Shown here one piece after another: positions 1 through 6,722 of a stretch of 22,329 nucleotides of DNA. A program made the position numbers and the translations under genes. The first letter of the stretch is position 1. Every line of letters starts with the position of its first letter. The notes under the pieces were generated by a model, which saw only the letters and a list, made by a program, of their open reading frames with translations, ran no database searches and was not told the origin of the DNA. This DNA comes from Metaruminococcus_A gallistercoris (lineage in GTDB: Bacteria; Bacillota; Clostridia; Oscillospirales; Ruminococcaceae), in contig CAJFNQ010000026.1 of assembly GCA_904394975.1 (NCBI GenBank), positions 1-22,329 of the forward strand, written 5' to 3'.

Positions 1-242
1 TGCGGGATACCAGCCTGGACCATAAAAACCGATTCTTTGCAGAACAGGCCGGCTTGCCGAGGATACGCATCCATGACTTCAGGCACTCGCATGCTTCCCT
101 TCTGGCGAACGAGGGAATCAACATTCAGGAGATCGCCCGCCGGTTAGGCCACTCGAAAATTGAAATCACATGGAATACATACAGCCATTTATACCCACGC
201 GAAGAAGAGCGCGCAGTATCAGTTTTAAATAAAATCAAATAA
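1..242 (+). CDS. Tyrosine recombinase/integrase, C-terminal fragment (5' end outside window)
   Basis: This is the last ~79 residues of a phage-type tyrosine recombinase, open from base 3 and ending at TAA 240-242. Visible catalytic elements are the H-x-x-R motif in HDFRHSHASLL, the LGH motif about 23 residues later, and the nucleophile tyrosine in NTYSHLY, ten residues after LGH. The order and spacing match the family. Such enzymes integrate or excise phages, ICEs and islands, often at tRNA 3' ends. The gene runs toward a tRNA cluster on the opposite strand, and its stop lies 64 bases from the CCA end of tRNA-Gln. This suggests that an integrated element lies to the left. The N-terminal part and the catalytic first arginine are outside the window, so intactness cannot be judged. 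Confidence 0.9.
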   Translation, partial: RDTSLDHKNRFFAEQAGLPRIRIHDFRHSHASLLANEGINIQEIARRLGHSKIEITWNTYSHLYPREEERAVSVLNKIK

Positions 243-243
243 A

Positions 244-263
244 AAGTGCACATTAAGTGCACA
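244..263. repeat. Two direct 9-base repeats behind the integrase stop
   Basis: AAGTGCACA occurs at 244-252 and again at 255-263, separated by TT, starting two bases after the integrase stop codon. Each copy contains the palindrome GTGCAC. Such short repeats near an integrase end can be arm-type or excisionase binding sites, but only the repeat itself is seen. The role is inferred. Confidence 0.4.
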
Positions 264-269
264 CATAAA

Positions 270-300
270 AAAAGAACCGCCTAAAATAGGCGGTTCTTTT
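270..300 (-). terminator. Intrinsic terminator of the tRNA cluster (possibly bidirectional)
   Basis: AAAAGAACCGCCTA at 270-283 pairs perfectly with TAGGCGGTTCTTTT at 287-300 around a three-base loop. On the minus strand the stem is followed by a run of T, so it ends transcripts of the tRNA cluster just after tRNA-Gln. On the plus strand it also has a T-rich tail and may terminate the integrase gene. Confidence 0.85.
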
Positions 301-305
301 ACTTT

Positions 306-381
306 TGGTTGGGGTAGCTGGATTCGAACCAGCGGGATGACGGAGTCAAAGTCCGTTGCCTTACCGCTTGGCGATACCCCA
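306..381 (-). tRNA. tRNA-Gln (anticodon TTG)
   Basis: Read on the minus strand, the acceptor stem TGGGGTA (381-375) pairs with TACCCCA (316-310), followed by discriminator A and an encoded CCA (308-306). The anticodon loop CTTTGAC within an ACGGA/TCCGT stem gives anticodon TTG. The T arm holds GGTTCGAATCC. It is the last gene of the minus-strand cluster and lies beyond an internal terminator (393-422). Its 3' end faces the integrase, so it is the most likely attachment site of the element to the left. Confidence 0.95.
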
Positions 382-383
382 GT

Positions 384-422
384 AAAAAAATGACGGAGAA
401 AGAGATGCTTCCCTTCCTCCGT
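384..422 (-). terminator. Internal intrinsic terminator between tRNA-His and tRNA-Gln
   Basis: Bases 393-404 and 411-422 form a 12-pair stem with two G-U pairs in the minus-strand RNA, around a six-base loop. On the minus strand the stem is followed by seven T (plus-strand 384-390). This is a normal intrinsic terminator, but it lies upstream of tRNA-Gln inside the cluster. Either the Gln gene is expressed by read-through, or the ancestral operon ended after tRNA-His. Confidence 0.7.
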
Positions 423-427
423 TTCAA

Positions 428-505
428 TGGGGTGGATAGAGGGATTCGAACCCTCGGCCTCCAGAGCCACAATCTGGCGCGCTAACCAGCTGCGCTATAC
501 CCACC
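428..505 (-). tRNA. tRNA-His (anticodon GTG)
   Basis: On the minus strand, GTGGGTA (504-498) pairs with TATCCAC (438-432) with one G-U pair. An extra 5' G at 505 (position -1) faces discriminator C at 431, the hallmark of tRNA-His, and CCA is encoded at 430-428. The anticodon loop TTGTGGC lies in a CCAGA/TCTGG stem. Only four bases separate it from tRNA-Arg upstream. Confidence 0.95.
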
Positions 506-509
506 ATAT

Positions 510-586
510 TGGCACGCCCGACAGGATTCGAACCTGTGACCTACTGCTTAGAAGGCAGTTGCTCTATCCAGCTGAGCTACGAGCGC
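510..586 (-). tRNA. tRNA-Arg (anticodon TCT)
   Basis: On the minus strand the gene begins GCGCTCGTAGCTCAGC and ends with CGGGCGT, discriminator G and an encoded CCA (512-510). The anticodon arm ACTGC-CTTCTAA-GCAGT gives TCT, which reads AGA/AGG. The T arm has GGTTCGAATCC. The first acceptor pair is G-U. Confidence 0.95.
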
Positions 587-611
587 ATAAACGGCCACTC
601 GGGCTATTTAA

Positions 612-685
612 TGGAGCGGGTGATGGGAATCGAACCCACACAACCAGCTTGGAAGGCTGGGATTCTACCATTGAACTACACCCGC
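612..685 (-). tRNA. tRNA-Gly (anticodon TCC)
   Basis: On the minus strand, GCGGGTG (685-679) pairs with CACCCGC (622-616), followed by discriminator T and an encoded CCA (614-612). The anticodon arm CCAGC-CTTCCAA-GCTGG gives TCC. It is the first gene of the four-tRNA cluster and lies about 35 bases downstream of a consensus promoter. Confidence 0.95.
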
Positions 686-719
686 ATTCATTCCGCCGCA
701 CCTTGTGACGACGGAATAT

Positions 720-748
720 ATTATAACAAACTTCATTTTATTTGTCAA
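720..748 (-). promoter_or_regulatory. Consensus promoter of the tRNA cluster
   Basis: On the minus strand there is a perfect TTGACA (748-743), a 17-base spacer and a perfect TATAAT (725-720). It directs transcription into tRNA-Gly. The -35 box begins 15 bases downstream of the clp stop codon, and no intrinsic terminator lies between them. Confidence 0.85.
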
Positions 749-763
749 TAACAAATTTTGAAT

Positions 764-3037
764 TTAAGAAACAGTCTGAAAATCAAATTCATTTTCTTTT
801 ACGGAAAGCGAAATCATCGCCGGCGACACTTCATACTGATCCACCAAAATATTGGCGATCTTATCCTCAATTTCCTTTCGGATCTTTGTGCGAAGATCAC
901 GCGCACCAAACTTTTTGGTACCCAATGTATCAACCAGACGATGGACAGCCGCATCGTCATAACCAAAACCGATTCCCTTTTCCTTTAACGCGTCCTTAAG
1001 TTCATCTAACATCAATGCCGCAATGCGGTAAAGTGTTTCATCGCTCAGCGGATTGAAAACAACAATCTCATCCACACGCCCTAAAAATTCCGGCCGAAGG
1101 ATCTCAGAAAGAGCACGCATGGCTTTTTCTTTGGCGATCTGTGTTTCCGCTTTATTAAAGCCCACGATGCCGCTCTTGTCATTCGAACCAGCGTTAGAGG
1201 TCATAACAATGACTGTATTTTCAAAATTGACCGTTCTTCCCTGTCCGTCTGTAATTCGGCCTTCGTCAAGAATCTGGAGCAAAACATTCATCACGTCTGG
1301 ATGCGCTTTCTCGATTTCATCGAACAACACAACTGAATACGGTTTCCGACGAACCTTCTCGGTTAACTGGCCTGCTTCATCATAACCAACATATCCCGGA
1401 GGCGCTCCGATCATTCGAGCAACTGTGTGTTTTTCCATGTATTCAGACATATCCAACCGAATTAACGGCTCGACATCATCAAACAACTCAGCCGCCAACA
1501 CTTTCACGAGTTCGGTTTTCCCAACACCCGTTGGTCCGACAAAGATAAAGGATGCCGGACGGCGTCGTTTAGAAATCCCCGCACGATTTCTGCGGATTGC
1601 AGCGCAAACCAGCGAAATCGCTTCATCCTGCCCAATGATCTTGGAACGGAGATGATCCTCAAGAGAAGAAATTTTCTTGAATTCACTTTCCTCGATCTTT
1701 GCGGCCGAGATTCCGGTACAAAGCTCGATCACCTTCGCCAGATCTTCCACAGTTACCTGAATATTGGAGACCTCCGGCTCAAGCTGCTGCAATCTTTCAC
1801 CGATTGCGAGCGACCTGGACTTGATCTGAGCCAGCTTTTCATAATCCACATTTTCTGTTTGACTTTCCAAACTTTCTTCCTGCGTTATCAAATCCGCTTT
1901 TTCCCGCGTTAATTTTTCATATTCGGTCAGCTGCGGACTGCGCAGAGAAGCGCACGCACATGCCTCATCCAGCAGGTCAATGGCTTTATCAGGTAAAAAG
2001 CGGTCATTGATATACCGCTCCGATAAAACAACCGCCTGATGCACAATCGCATCGGATGCTTTGACATGATGGAAGTTCTCATAATACTGTTTTACACCCA
2101 AAAGCACCTGATAGGTTTCATCTATACTCGGTTCATTGACAGTAACAGGCTGGAAGCGGCGTTCCAACGCCGAATCTTTCTCAATGTTCTTACGGTATTC
2201 ATTAAAAGTTGTTGCGCCAATAACCTGAATCTCACCACGAGAGAGCGCCGGCTTTAAAATATTCGCTGCGCTCATAGACCCTTCTGAATCGCCTGTTCCC
2301 ACAATCGTGTGAATTTCGTCAATAAAAAGGATCACGTTGCCGGCCTGTTTTACCTCATCAATCAATCCCTTTACACGGCTTTCAAACTGCCCACGGAACT
2401 GAGTACCGGCAACAAGTGCCGTCATATCCAACAAATACAGCTGTTTATCCAACAGGCGAAACGGAACATCCCCAGCAACAATCTTCTGAGCGATTCCCTC
2501 CGCAATCGCCGTCTTACCAACGCCCGGCTCACCAATCAGACAGGGGTTATTTTTAGTACGGCGGGACAGAATCTGCACCACACGGGAAATTTCACGCTCA
2601 CGCCCAATGATGCGGTCCAACTTCCCTTCTTTTGCACGCGCGGTCAAATTGGTACAGTAGTTTTCCAGAAACTTCCGCTTTTTTTCCGGACCGTTTTTCT
2701 CTGATTTTTTTCGGGTCTTTCGGTCTTCCACCGCTTCCCCTTCCACTTCTGGAAGATTACCATCTTCTTCTTTTCCAAACAGGTTCTGCAAAAAATTGGG
2801 CATCGTATCCGCTCCGCCGGGCTCAAAAGCGTCACCGTCGGAAAACGCCATCATCTGATCATCCATCATCTGAAGATCATCATCAGTGATTCCCATGCTG
2901 TCCATCATCTGCTGAACCTGAGGAATCCCCAATTCTTTTGCACACTGAAGGCAATAACCTTCGTTTATGGTCTCGCCTTTTTCCATTCGGGACATAAAGA
3001 CGACCGCCATTCGTTTTTTACATCTGCTGCAAACCAT
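764..3037 (-). CDS. Zinc-finger Clp ATPase (ClpE/ClpC-like Hsp100 unfoldase)
   Basis: This is a 757-residue Hsp100 AAA+ unfoldase that should feed substrates to ClpP. The N-terminus carries a C-x2-C...C-x2-C zinc finger (residues 3-32) instead of the double Clp_N domain of ClpC, as in ClpE. Residues 40-80 are unusually rich in Met and Asp. AAA1 has Walker A GEPGVGKT (169-176) and Walker B ending LFIDEIHT (to 244). A short charged middle segment follows at about 372-425. AAA2 has GPTGVGKT (501-508) and LFDEIEKAH (571-579). The tripeptide VGF (625-627) fits the ClpP-docking loop. Start ATG 3037 follows AAAAGGAG. It lies 150 bases downstream of the cvpA-like gene with no terminator between, and has a weak promoter candidate of its own. 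ClpE is the closest fit, though the exact orthology is uncertain. Confidence 0.93.
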   Translation of the reverse strand: MVCSRCKKRMAVVFMSRMEKGETINEGYCLQCAKELGIPQVQQMMDSMGITDDDLQMMDDQMMAFSDGDAFEPGGADTMPNFLQNLFGKEEDGNLPEVEGEAVEDRKTRKKSEKNGPEKKRKFLENYCTNLTARAKEGKLDRIIGREREISRVVQILSRRTKNNPCLIGEPGVGKTAIAEGIAQKIVAGDVPFRLLDKQLYLLDMTALVAGTQFRGQFESRVKGLIDEVKQAGNVILFIDEIHTIVGTGDSEGSMSAANILKPALSRGEIQVIGATTFNEYRKNIEKDSALERRFQPVTVNEPSIDETYQVLLGVKQYYENFHHVKASDAIVHQAVVLSERYINDRFLPDKAIDLLDEACACASLRSPQLTEYEKLTREKADLITQEESLESQTENVDYEKLAQIKSRSLAIGERLQQLEPEVSNIQVTVEDLAKVIELCTGISAAKIEESEFKKISSLEDHLRSKIIGQDEAISLVCAAIRRNRAGISKRRRPASFIFVGPTGVGKTELVKVLAAELFDDVEPLIRLDMSEYMEKHTVARMIGAPPGYVGYDEAGQLTEKVRRKPYSVVLFDEIEKAHPDVMNVLLQILDEGRITDGQGRTVNFENTVIVMTSNAGSNDKSGIVGFNKAETQIAKEKAMRALSEILRPEFLGRVDEIVVFNPLSDETLYRIAALMLDELKDALKEKGIGFGYDDAAVHRLVDTLGTKKFGARDLRTKIRKEIEDKIANILVDQYEVSPAMISLSVKENEFDFQTVS

Positions 3038-3060
3038 AGGTTTCTCCTTTTATTTTTACA

Positions 3061-3075
3061 GAAAGCAATGCTTTC
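3061..3075. repeat. Palindrome in the clp leader
   Basis: GAAAGCAATGCTTTC is a perfect 7+1+7 inverted repeat lying 23 bases upstream of the clp start. In RNA it would make at most a short hairpin; in DNA it could be an operator. A similar GCTTTC/GAAAGC inverted repeat occurs in the ruvC leader at 12919-12938. The function is unknown. Confidence 0.4.
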
Positions 3076-3113
3076 AAGGCAATGTTTTCATTGTTGTATC
3101 AAGTACTATTTTT

Positions 3114-3161
3114 ATTGTAACAATCTGCCAGAACAAATGTGTAGAATAATTATGAACAAAT
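3114..3161 (-). promoter_or_regulatory. Candidate clp promoter with two direct ATTTGTTC repeats
   Basis: On the minus strand a -10-like TACAAT (3119-3114) lies 18 bases after TACACA (3143-3138), a four-of-six -35 match. Two copies of ATTTGTTC (plus-strand GAACAAAT at 3131-3138 and 3154-3161) flank the -35 with a 23-base period. No CtsR box (tandem GGTCAAA) was found. This is a weak promoter assignment and the repeats are only possible operator sites. Confidence 0.3.
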
Positions 3162-3190
3162 CCGCTTCTTACAAAGAGTATGCCAGTCCT

Positions 3191-3904
3191 CTATATTCCT
3201 CCAATAAAATCAGCCATGCCGGAGTGATAAAGATATTTAAACAGAAATGAACTGTCAACAACGCTTTCATTCAGCCACGGAAGGCTGCCAGCGGAAAACA
3301 CAACAACTACTTTAATCAATACAACAATCAGCCAGACCCAAACTGCCGCTTTCAGCAATCCAACACCGGCGCCCAACACGCTGTCAAACGCACCAATGAC
3401 CGGCAGACGATGAACACGGATCAGCAGTTTATCTAACAACCTGCGCAGAATCATACAAATAATAAACACGAGCAGGAACAATATCGTACCCAAAAGCGCA
3501 ACCACTACAGGCTGAAGCAGTCCCACAATGATGTCGGTAATAGTGGCAGAACCGTTAGCAACCGCCTGCTGCAAGGTCAGTGTTAACTCTTCTTTCGTTC
3601 CTACAATCATCGTGAGCGGGCCAGACAGAATTGCCGGTAGATTTTGATACAGCCCATCAACAACCTGCGCGATATTATCACCGCTCCCCGCAATGATCTG
3701 TTCGTTAATCAGTGATGTTAACCATGGCCTTGCCATTACTTCAAACAGCATTTCCGCAATCAGCTTTCCCAGAACATAGGAAATGATCACTGCCAGCAGA
3801 AACCCTCCAAGCGACCAGAGTGAACGCAGAAAGCCCTTTCGATAAGACAAATATATCACCAGAACGATAACAGCTAGCAATAGAATGTCAATTAGAATTC
3901 CCAA
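3191..3904 (-). CDS. CvpA family membrane protein
   Basis: This polytopic membrane protein of the CvpA (colicin V production) family has about four membrane segments: near residues 1-20, 28-50, 120-148 and 170-195 when counted from the chosen start. The N-terminus (DILLLAVIVLVIYLSYRKG) has the typical CvpA look of a short hydrophobic helix followed by YRKGF. The chosen start is TTG at 3904, because GGGAGG lies seven bases upstream and family members begin at this point. An ATG eleven codons earlier (3937) has no good ribosome binding site. The molecular role of the family is poorly defined, though it is linked to envelope functions. It is the last gene of the ruvC operon, 60 bases after the DUF5711-like gene. 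Confidence 0.85.
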   Translation of the reverse strand: MGILIDILLLAVIVLVIYLSYRKGFLRSLWSLGGFLLAVIISYVLGKLIAEMLFEVMARPWLTSLINEQIIAGSGDNIAQVVDGLYQNLPAILSGPLTMIVGTKEELTLTLQQAVANGSATITDIIVGLLQPVVVALLGTILFLLVFIICMILRRLLDKLLIRVHRLPVIGAFDSVLGAGVGLLKAAVWVWLIVVLIKVVVVFSAGSLPWLNESVVDSSFLFKYLYHSGMADFIGGI

Positions 3905-3964
3905 ACAGCTACCTCCCGACTTCTCACGCCAAAACATATTCGAGTCTTTGCTTTAATAGAACAA

Positions 3965-5164
3965 TTACCACGCCTTTGAAATTTCGCCGAGTCCTAAAAT
4001 ATAAACATTCGAACCAACACGGACAATGTTTTTCGCATCGCTTCGAACCTCTACGGAATTATTTTGGTTCATTCGCTGGTCATAACAAAGCAATTGTTTG
4101 CCGGTCAGCAGATAAACCGAACCATTCCCGGCTGTAATCCACTTCACTTCTTCTGTAAGCACAACGCTGCCAAGCACATCCGCATTCCCGCCAAGTACAA
4201 TATACTCATGTTCGGCCGCATTGGCTGATGACGCCAACGAAAGAACCGTAATCCCGCTGTCATCCACACAAAAATCGGTTATATAACGATTATAAACATA
4301 TTCATTTTGTATTTCGCCGGACGAATTGACGATGACCGTTTTGGTGTCGCCCACTACACACAATCCACCGTTTGAGAGATAGCGGATGGAAAGGATCATC
4401 ATATCAGGAAACTGTACCTCTTTTACTTCCTGATCTGACCCCTGCCCAATATCCATCAACGCTACTGTGGAAACAATTTTTCCTTCCTGCGCACCAACAC
4501 AGGCAACCGCAAGATTATTTGAGCCGGATTTTAGCGCGACTTGATTGACCTGGTAATTCGATGAATACCATTTAAAAAGCTCTTTTCCTTTTTTGCTGAA
4601 AACAGTGACCGAACCGGCATAGCGCTCTTCTTGAGAAGCGATTGCCGATGTTCCATCTGAACGCACTGAAGCACAAATAATTTCATTGGAAAAATCCTGT
4701 TCAAATACAGTACCAGACTGATCCGTCAACCGGAAGTTATTTCCACTGCGGTCATACAGCAGAAAGTAACTGCCCTCACATGAAACAACCGGATTGGTAT
4801 AGCTATGTGGTGCTTCAAGTACAGTTTTTCCAGACGTATCATATAAATACAGCTTGGAATCCGTCACCATCGCAAGAAGTGAATCCGATGCCACAAACTG
4901 ACTGGGATGGTCTCCAAACAACTTTTTGGGGAAACCACTGGAACCTGCCTGCTGAGTCTGTGTGTTTTCCTGCCCAAGCTCCCCGATGTTGCCTAATTCA
5001 AAATAATTCACTGCAAAAACAAGTACAACAATTACAGCGACAACCCCGGCAAAAACCAACAATTTTCGGCGTCTGCGCTTTTTTCGCCGCATTTTGCGAT
5101 ATTGTTCAATGTCATTAACCGGATTAGGCTGCTCACGTTTTGACGCTGCGATTGTAATCACCAC
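3965..5164 (-). CDS. DUF5711-like membrane-anchored protein, beta-propeller-like exterior
   Basis: This 399-residue protein has a basic N-terminus (KMRRKKRRRRK, residues 24-34), a single membrane helix at about 35-54, and an outside domain of some 340 residues. The exterior repeats short beta-strand patterns such as DSKLYLYDTSGKTV and GSYFLLYDRSGNNF, typical of a WD/PQQ-like propeller. The overall plan agrees with the DUF5711 family of Clostridia. No catalytic motif is visible. The start is one of two consecutive GTG codons (5164 or 5161). The second overlaps the truA stop as GTGA, which points to translational coupling. A sensor or scaffold role at the envelope is possible but unproven. Confidence 0.75.
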   Translation of the reverse strand: MVITIAASKREQPNPVNDIEQYRKMRRKKRRRRKLLVFAGVVAVIVVLVFAVNYFELGNIGELGQENTQTQQAGSSGFPKKLFGDHPSQFVASDSLLAMVTDSKLYLYDTSGKTVLEAPHSYTNPVVSCEGSYFLLYDRSGNNFRLTDQSGTVFEQDFSNEIICASVRSDGTSAIASQEERYAGSVTVFSKKGKELFKWYSSNYQVNQVALKSGSNNLAVACVGAQEGKIVSTVALMDIGQGSDQEVKEVQFPDMMILSIRYLSNGGLCVVGDTKTVIVNSSGEIQNEYVYNRYITDFCVDDSGITVLSLASSANAAEHEYIVLGGNADVLGSVVLTEEVKWITAGNGSVYLLTGKQLLCYDQRMNQNNSVEVRSDAKNIVRVGSNVYILGLGEISKAW

Positions 5165-5901
5165 CTGTCATAAAATACACGATTTAAATAAAGCCCACAT
5201 GGCGAAACTGTTTTTCCTGCTAAGGAACGCTGTCTGGATGCAATGACTTCATCCAATTGGCCAACTGCCAAGCGTCCTTCATTTATCTTTAACAAAGTCC
5301 CTACAAGAATACGGACCATATTGTATAAAAAGCCGTCACCACATACGGTAAACAGCACCATATCATTCTGCCTCACTACATCAAAACGGGTCAGGGTGCG
5401 TACAGTATCGGCAACATCTGTACCCGTATTGCTGAACCCTGCGAAATCATGAGTACCCAGAAAATGCTTTGCCGCATCATCCAGCAACGAAACATCAACC
5501 GGGCGATGATAATGGTAAACGAGTCCGTCATAAAAGGGGTTGCGAATCTCACTGCAATACAGCCGATAAACATACTGCTTACCCACCGCATGATAGCGGG
5601 CATGAAAATCAGCAGCCACCTCACGGCAATCGGTTATGGCAATGTCATTTGGCAATACACGGTTGAGCGCACGTGCAAACCGTTCGGCCGGAATGGTGCA
5701 TTTGGTGTGCATATTAAAAAAATATTCTTCTGCGTGAACCCCAGCATCCGTGCGTGAACAGCCAATGATCCCATCTCGCACACCGGTCAGCTTTTCAATT
5801 CCGTTCTGCAGCACTTCCGTCACCGTCAAAGCATTCTGCTGTACCTGATAGCCATGATAATTCCGTCCGTCAAAGGTACAGCGAAAAAGCAGATTTCTCA
5901 T
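5158..5901 (-). CDS. truA: tRNA pseudouridine(38-40) synthase TruA
   Basis: TruA isomerises uridines 38-40 in the anticodon arm of many tRNAs. The family motif CSRTDAGVHA is present, and its catalytic aspartate is residue 52 when counted from the chosen start. Other TruA features are FDGRNYHGYQ near the N-terminus, ARYHAVGKQYVYR and FLYNMVRILVGTLL. The reading frame extends upstream to 5961, but family members begin MRN-, and GAGGTGG lies just before ATGATG (5904/5901), so the upstream extension is probably not translated. The length of 247 residues is normal. The gene begins eight bases after the ecfT stop, and its own stop overlaps the next gene. Confidence 0.95.
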   Translation of the reverse strand: MRNLLFRCTFDGRNYHGYQVQQNALTVTEVLQNGIEKLTGVRDGIIGCSRTDAGVHAEEYFFNMHTKCTIPAERFARALNRVLPNDIAITDCREVAADFHARYHAVGKQYVYRLYCSEIRNPFYDGLVYHYHRPVDVSLLDDAAKHFLGTHDFAGFSNTGTDVADTVRTLTRFDVVRQNDMVLFTVCGDGFLYNMVRILVGTLLKINEGRLAVGQLDEVIASRQRSLAGKTVSPCGLYLNRVFYDRW

Positions 5902-5909
5902 CATCCACC

Positions 5910-6722
5910 TCAGAATACAACCGGAACGAATAGATTGACCAGTATGACTCCAACGATACATCCGGTAAGAATAAGCGCTCCATAAAGATCAATGAGCCCA
6001 AGGTGCATCTGACGCAGCCTGGTACGCCCTTCACCGCCGTGATAACACCGGCATTCCATTGCCATGGCAAGGTCATCCGCCCGGCGGAAAGCCGAAATAA
6101 ACAGCGGAATAAGAATGGGCACCAAAGCCTTTGCCCGTTGAATCAGGTTGCCGGACTCAAAATCCGCACCTCTGGCTTTCTGAGCGGACATGATCTTGTC
6201 GGTCTCTTCAATCAGAGTCGGAATAAACCGCAGTGCGATTGTCATCATCATGGCAAGCTCATGCACCGGAAAACGAATATATTTGAGCGGTTTCAGAAGC
6301 GATTCAATCGCGTCGGTCAGTTCAATTGGAGAGGTTGTGTAGGTCAACAGGCTGGCGCCGGCAATCAAAGCAAGAATACGCACCGCCATAAACACGGCAA
6401 GACGCACACCCTCCAAAGTAATTGTCACCGACCAGAACTGCACAAGCGGTGTTCCCGAAACAAAGAACAAATTGAGAATACCTGTAAAGATTACAATGGG
6501 AATAATAGGTTTAATTCCCTTCAGCATCATTTTAAACGGTATTTTCGCTACCAAATAAGAAATAACGAGCAATGCAATTCCAATCAAAAAGCCAATCGAG
6601 TTGGAGACCACAAACAACATGACAATATAAGCAATGGTCAGCAGAATCTTTACTCGCGAATCCAGCCGGTGCAGGAAAGAATTCCCCGGGAAATACTGTC
6701 CAATTGTAATATCCTTAAGCAT
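5910..6722 (-). CDS. ecfT: ECF transporter transmembrane component EcfT
   Basis: EcfT is the membrane scaffold that joins the two EcfA ATPases to exchangeable substrate-binding S components for vitamin and metal uptake. There are membrane segments at about 26-60, 69-90, 105-127 and 245-268. Two coupling motifs sit in the cytoplasmic helices: ARG (183-185) and the variant CRC (224-226) in AMECRCYHGG, a form common in Firmicutes. The length of 270 residues is usual. Its start overlaps the end of ecfA2 by eight bases. No S component is encoded here, as expected for a shared (group II) module. Confidence 0.93.
   Translation of the reverse strand: MLKDITIGQYFPGNSFLHRLDSRVKILLTIAYIVMLFVVSNSIGFLIGIALLVISYLVAKIPFKMMLKGIKPIIPIVIFTGILNLFFVSGTPLVQFWSVTITLEGVRLAVFMAVRILALIAGASLLTYTTSPIELTDAIESLLKPLKYIRFPVHELAMMMTIALRFIPTLIEETDKIMSAQKARGADFESGNLIQRAKALVPILIPLFISAFRRADDLAMAMECRCYHGGEGRTRLRQMHLGLIDLYGALILTGCIVGVILVNLFVPVVF

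Noticed and set aside
427..751. Plus-strand open frames across the tRNA cluster with translations such as GFEPSASRATIW.
   Set aside because: Such peptides are the known false translations of the antisense strand of tRNA genes; the tRNAs explain the sequence fully.
764..790. A terminator for clp from ATTTGT/ACAAAT next to the stop codon.
   Set aside because: The stem is only six A/T-rich pairs, has no T tail, and overlaps the -35 box of the tRNA promoter.
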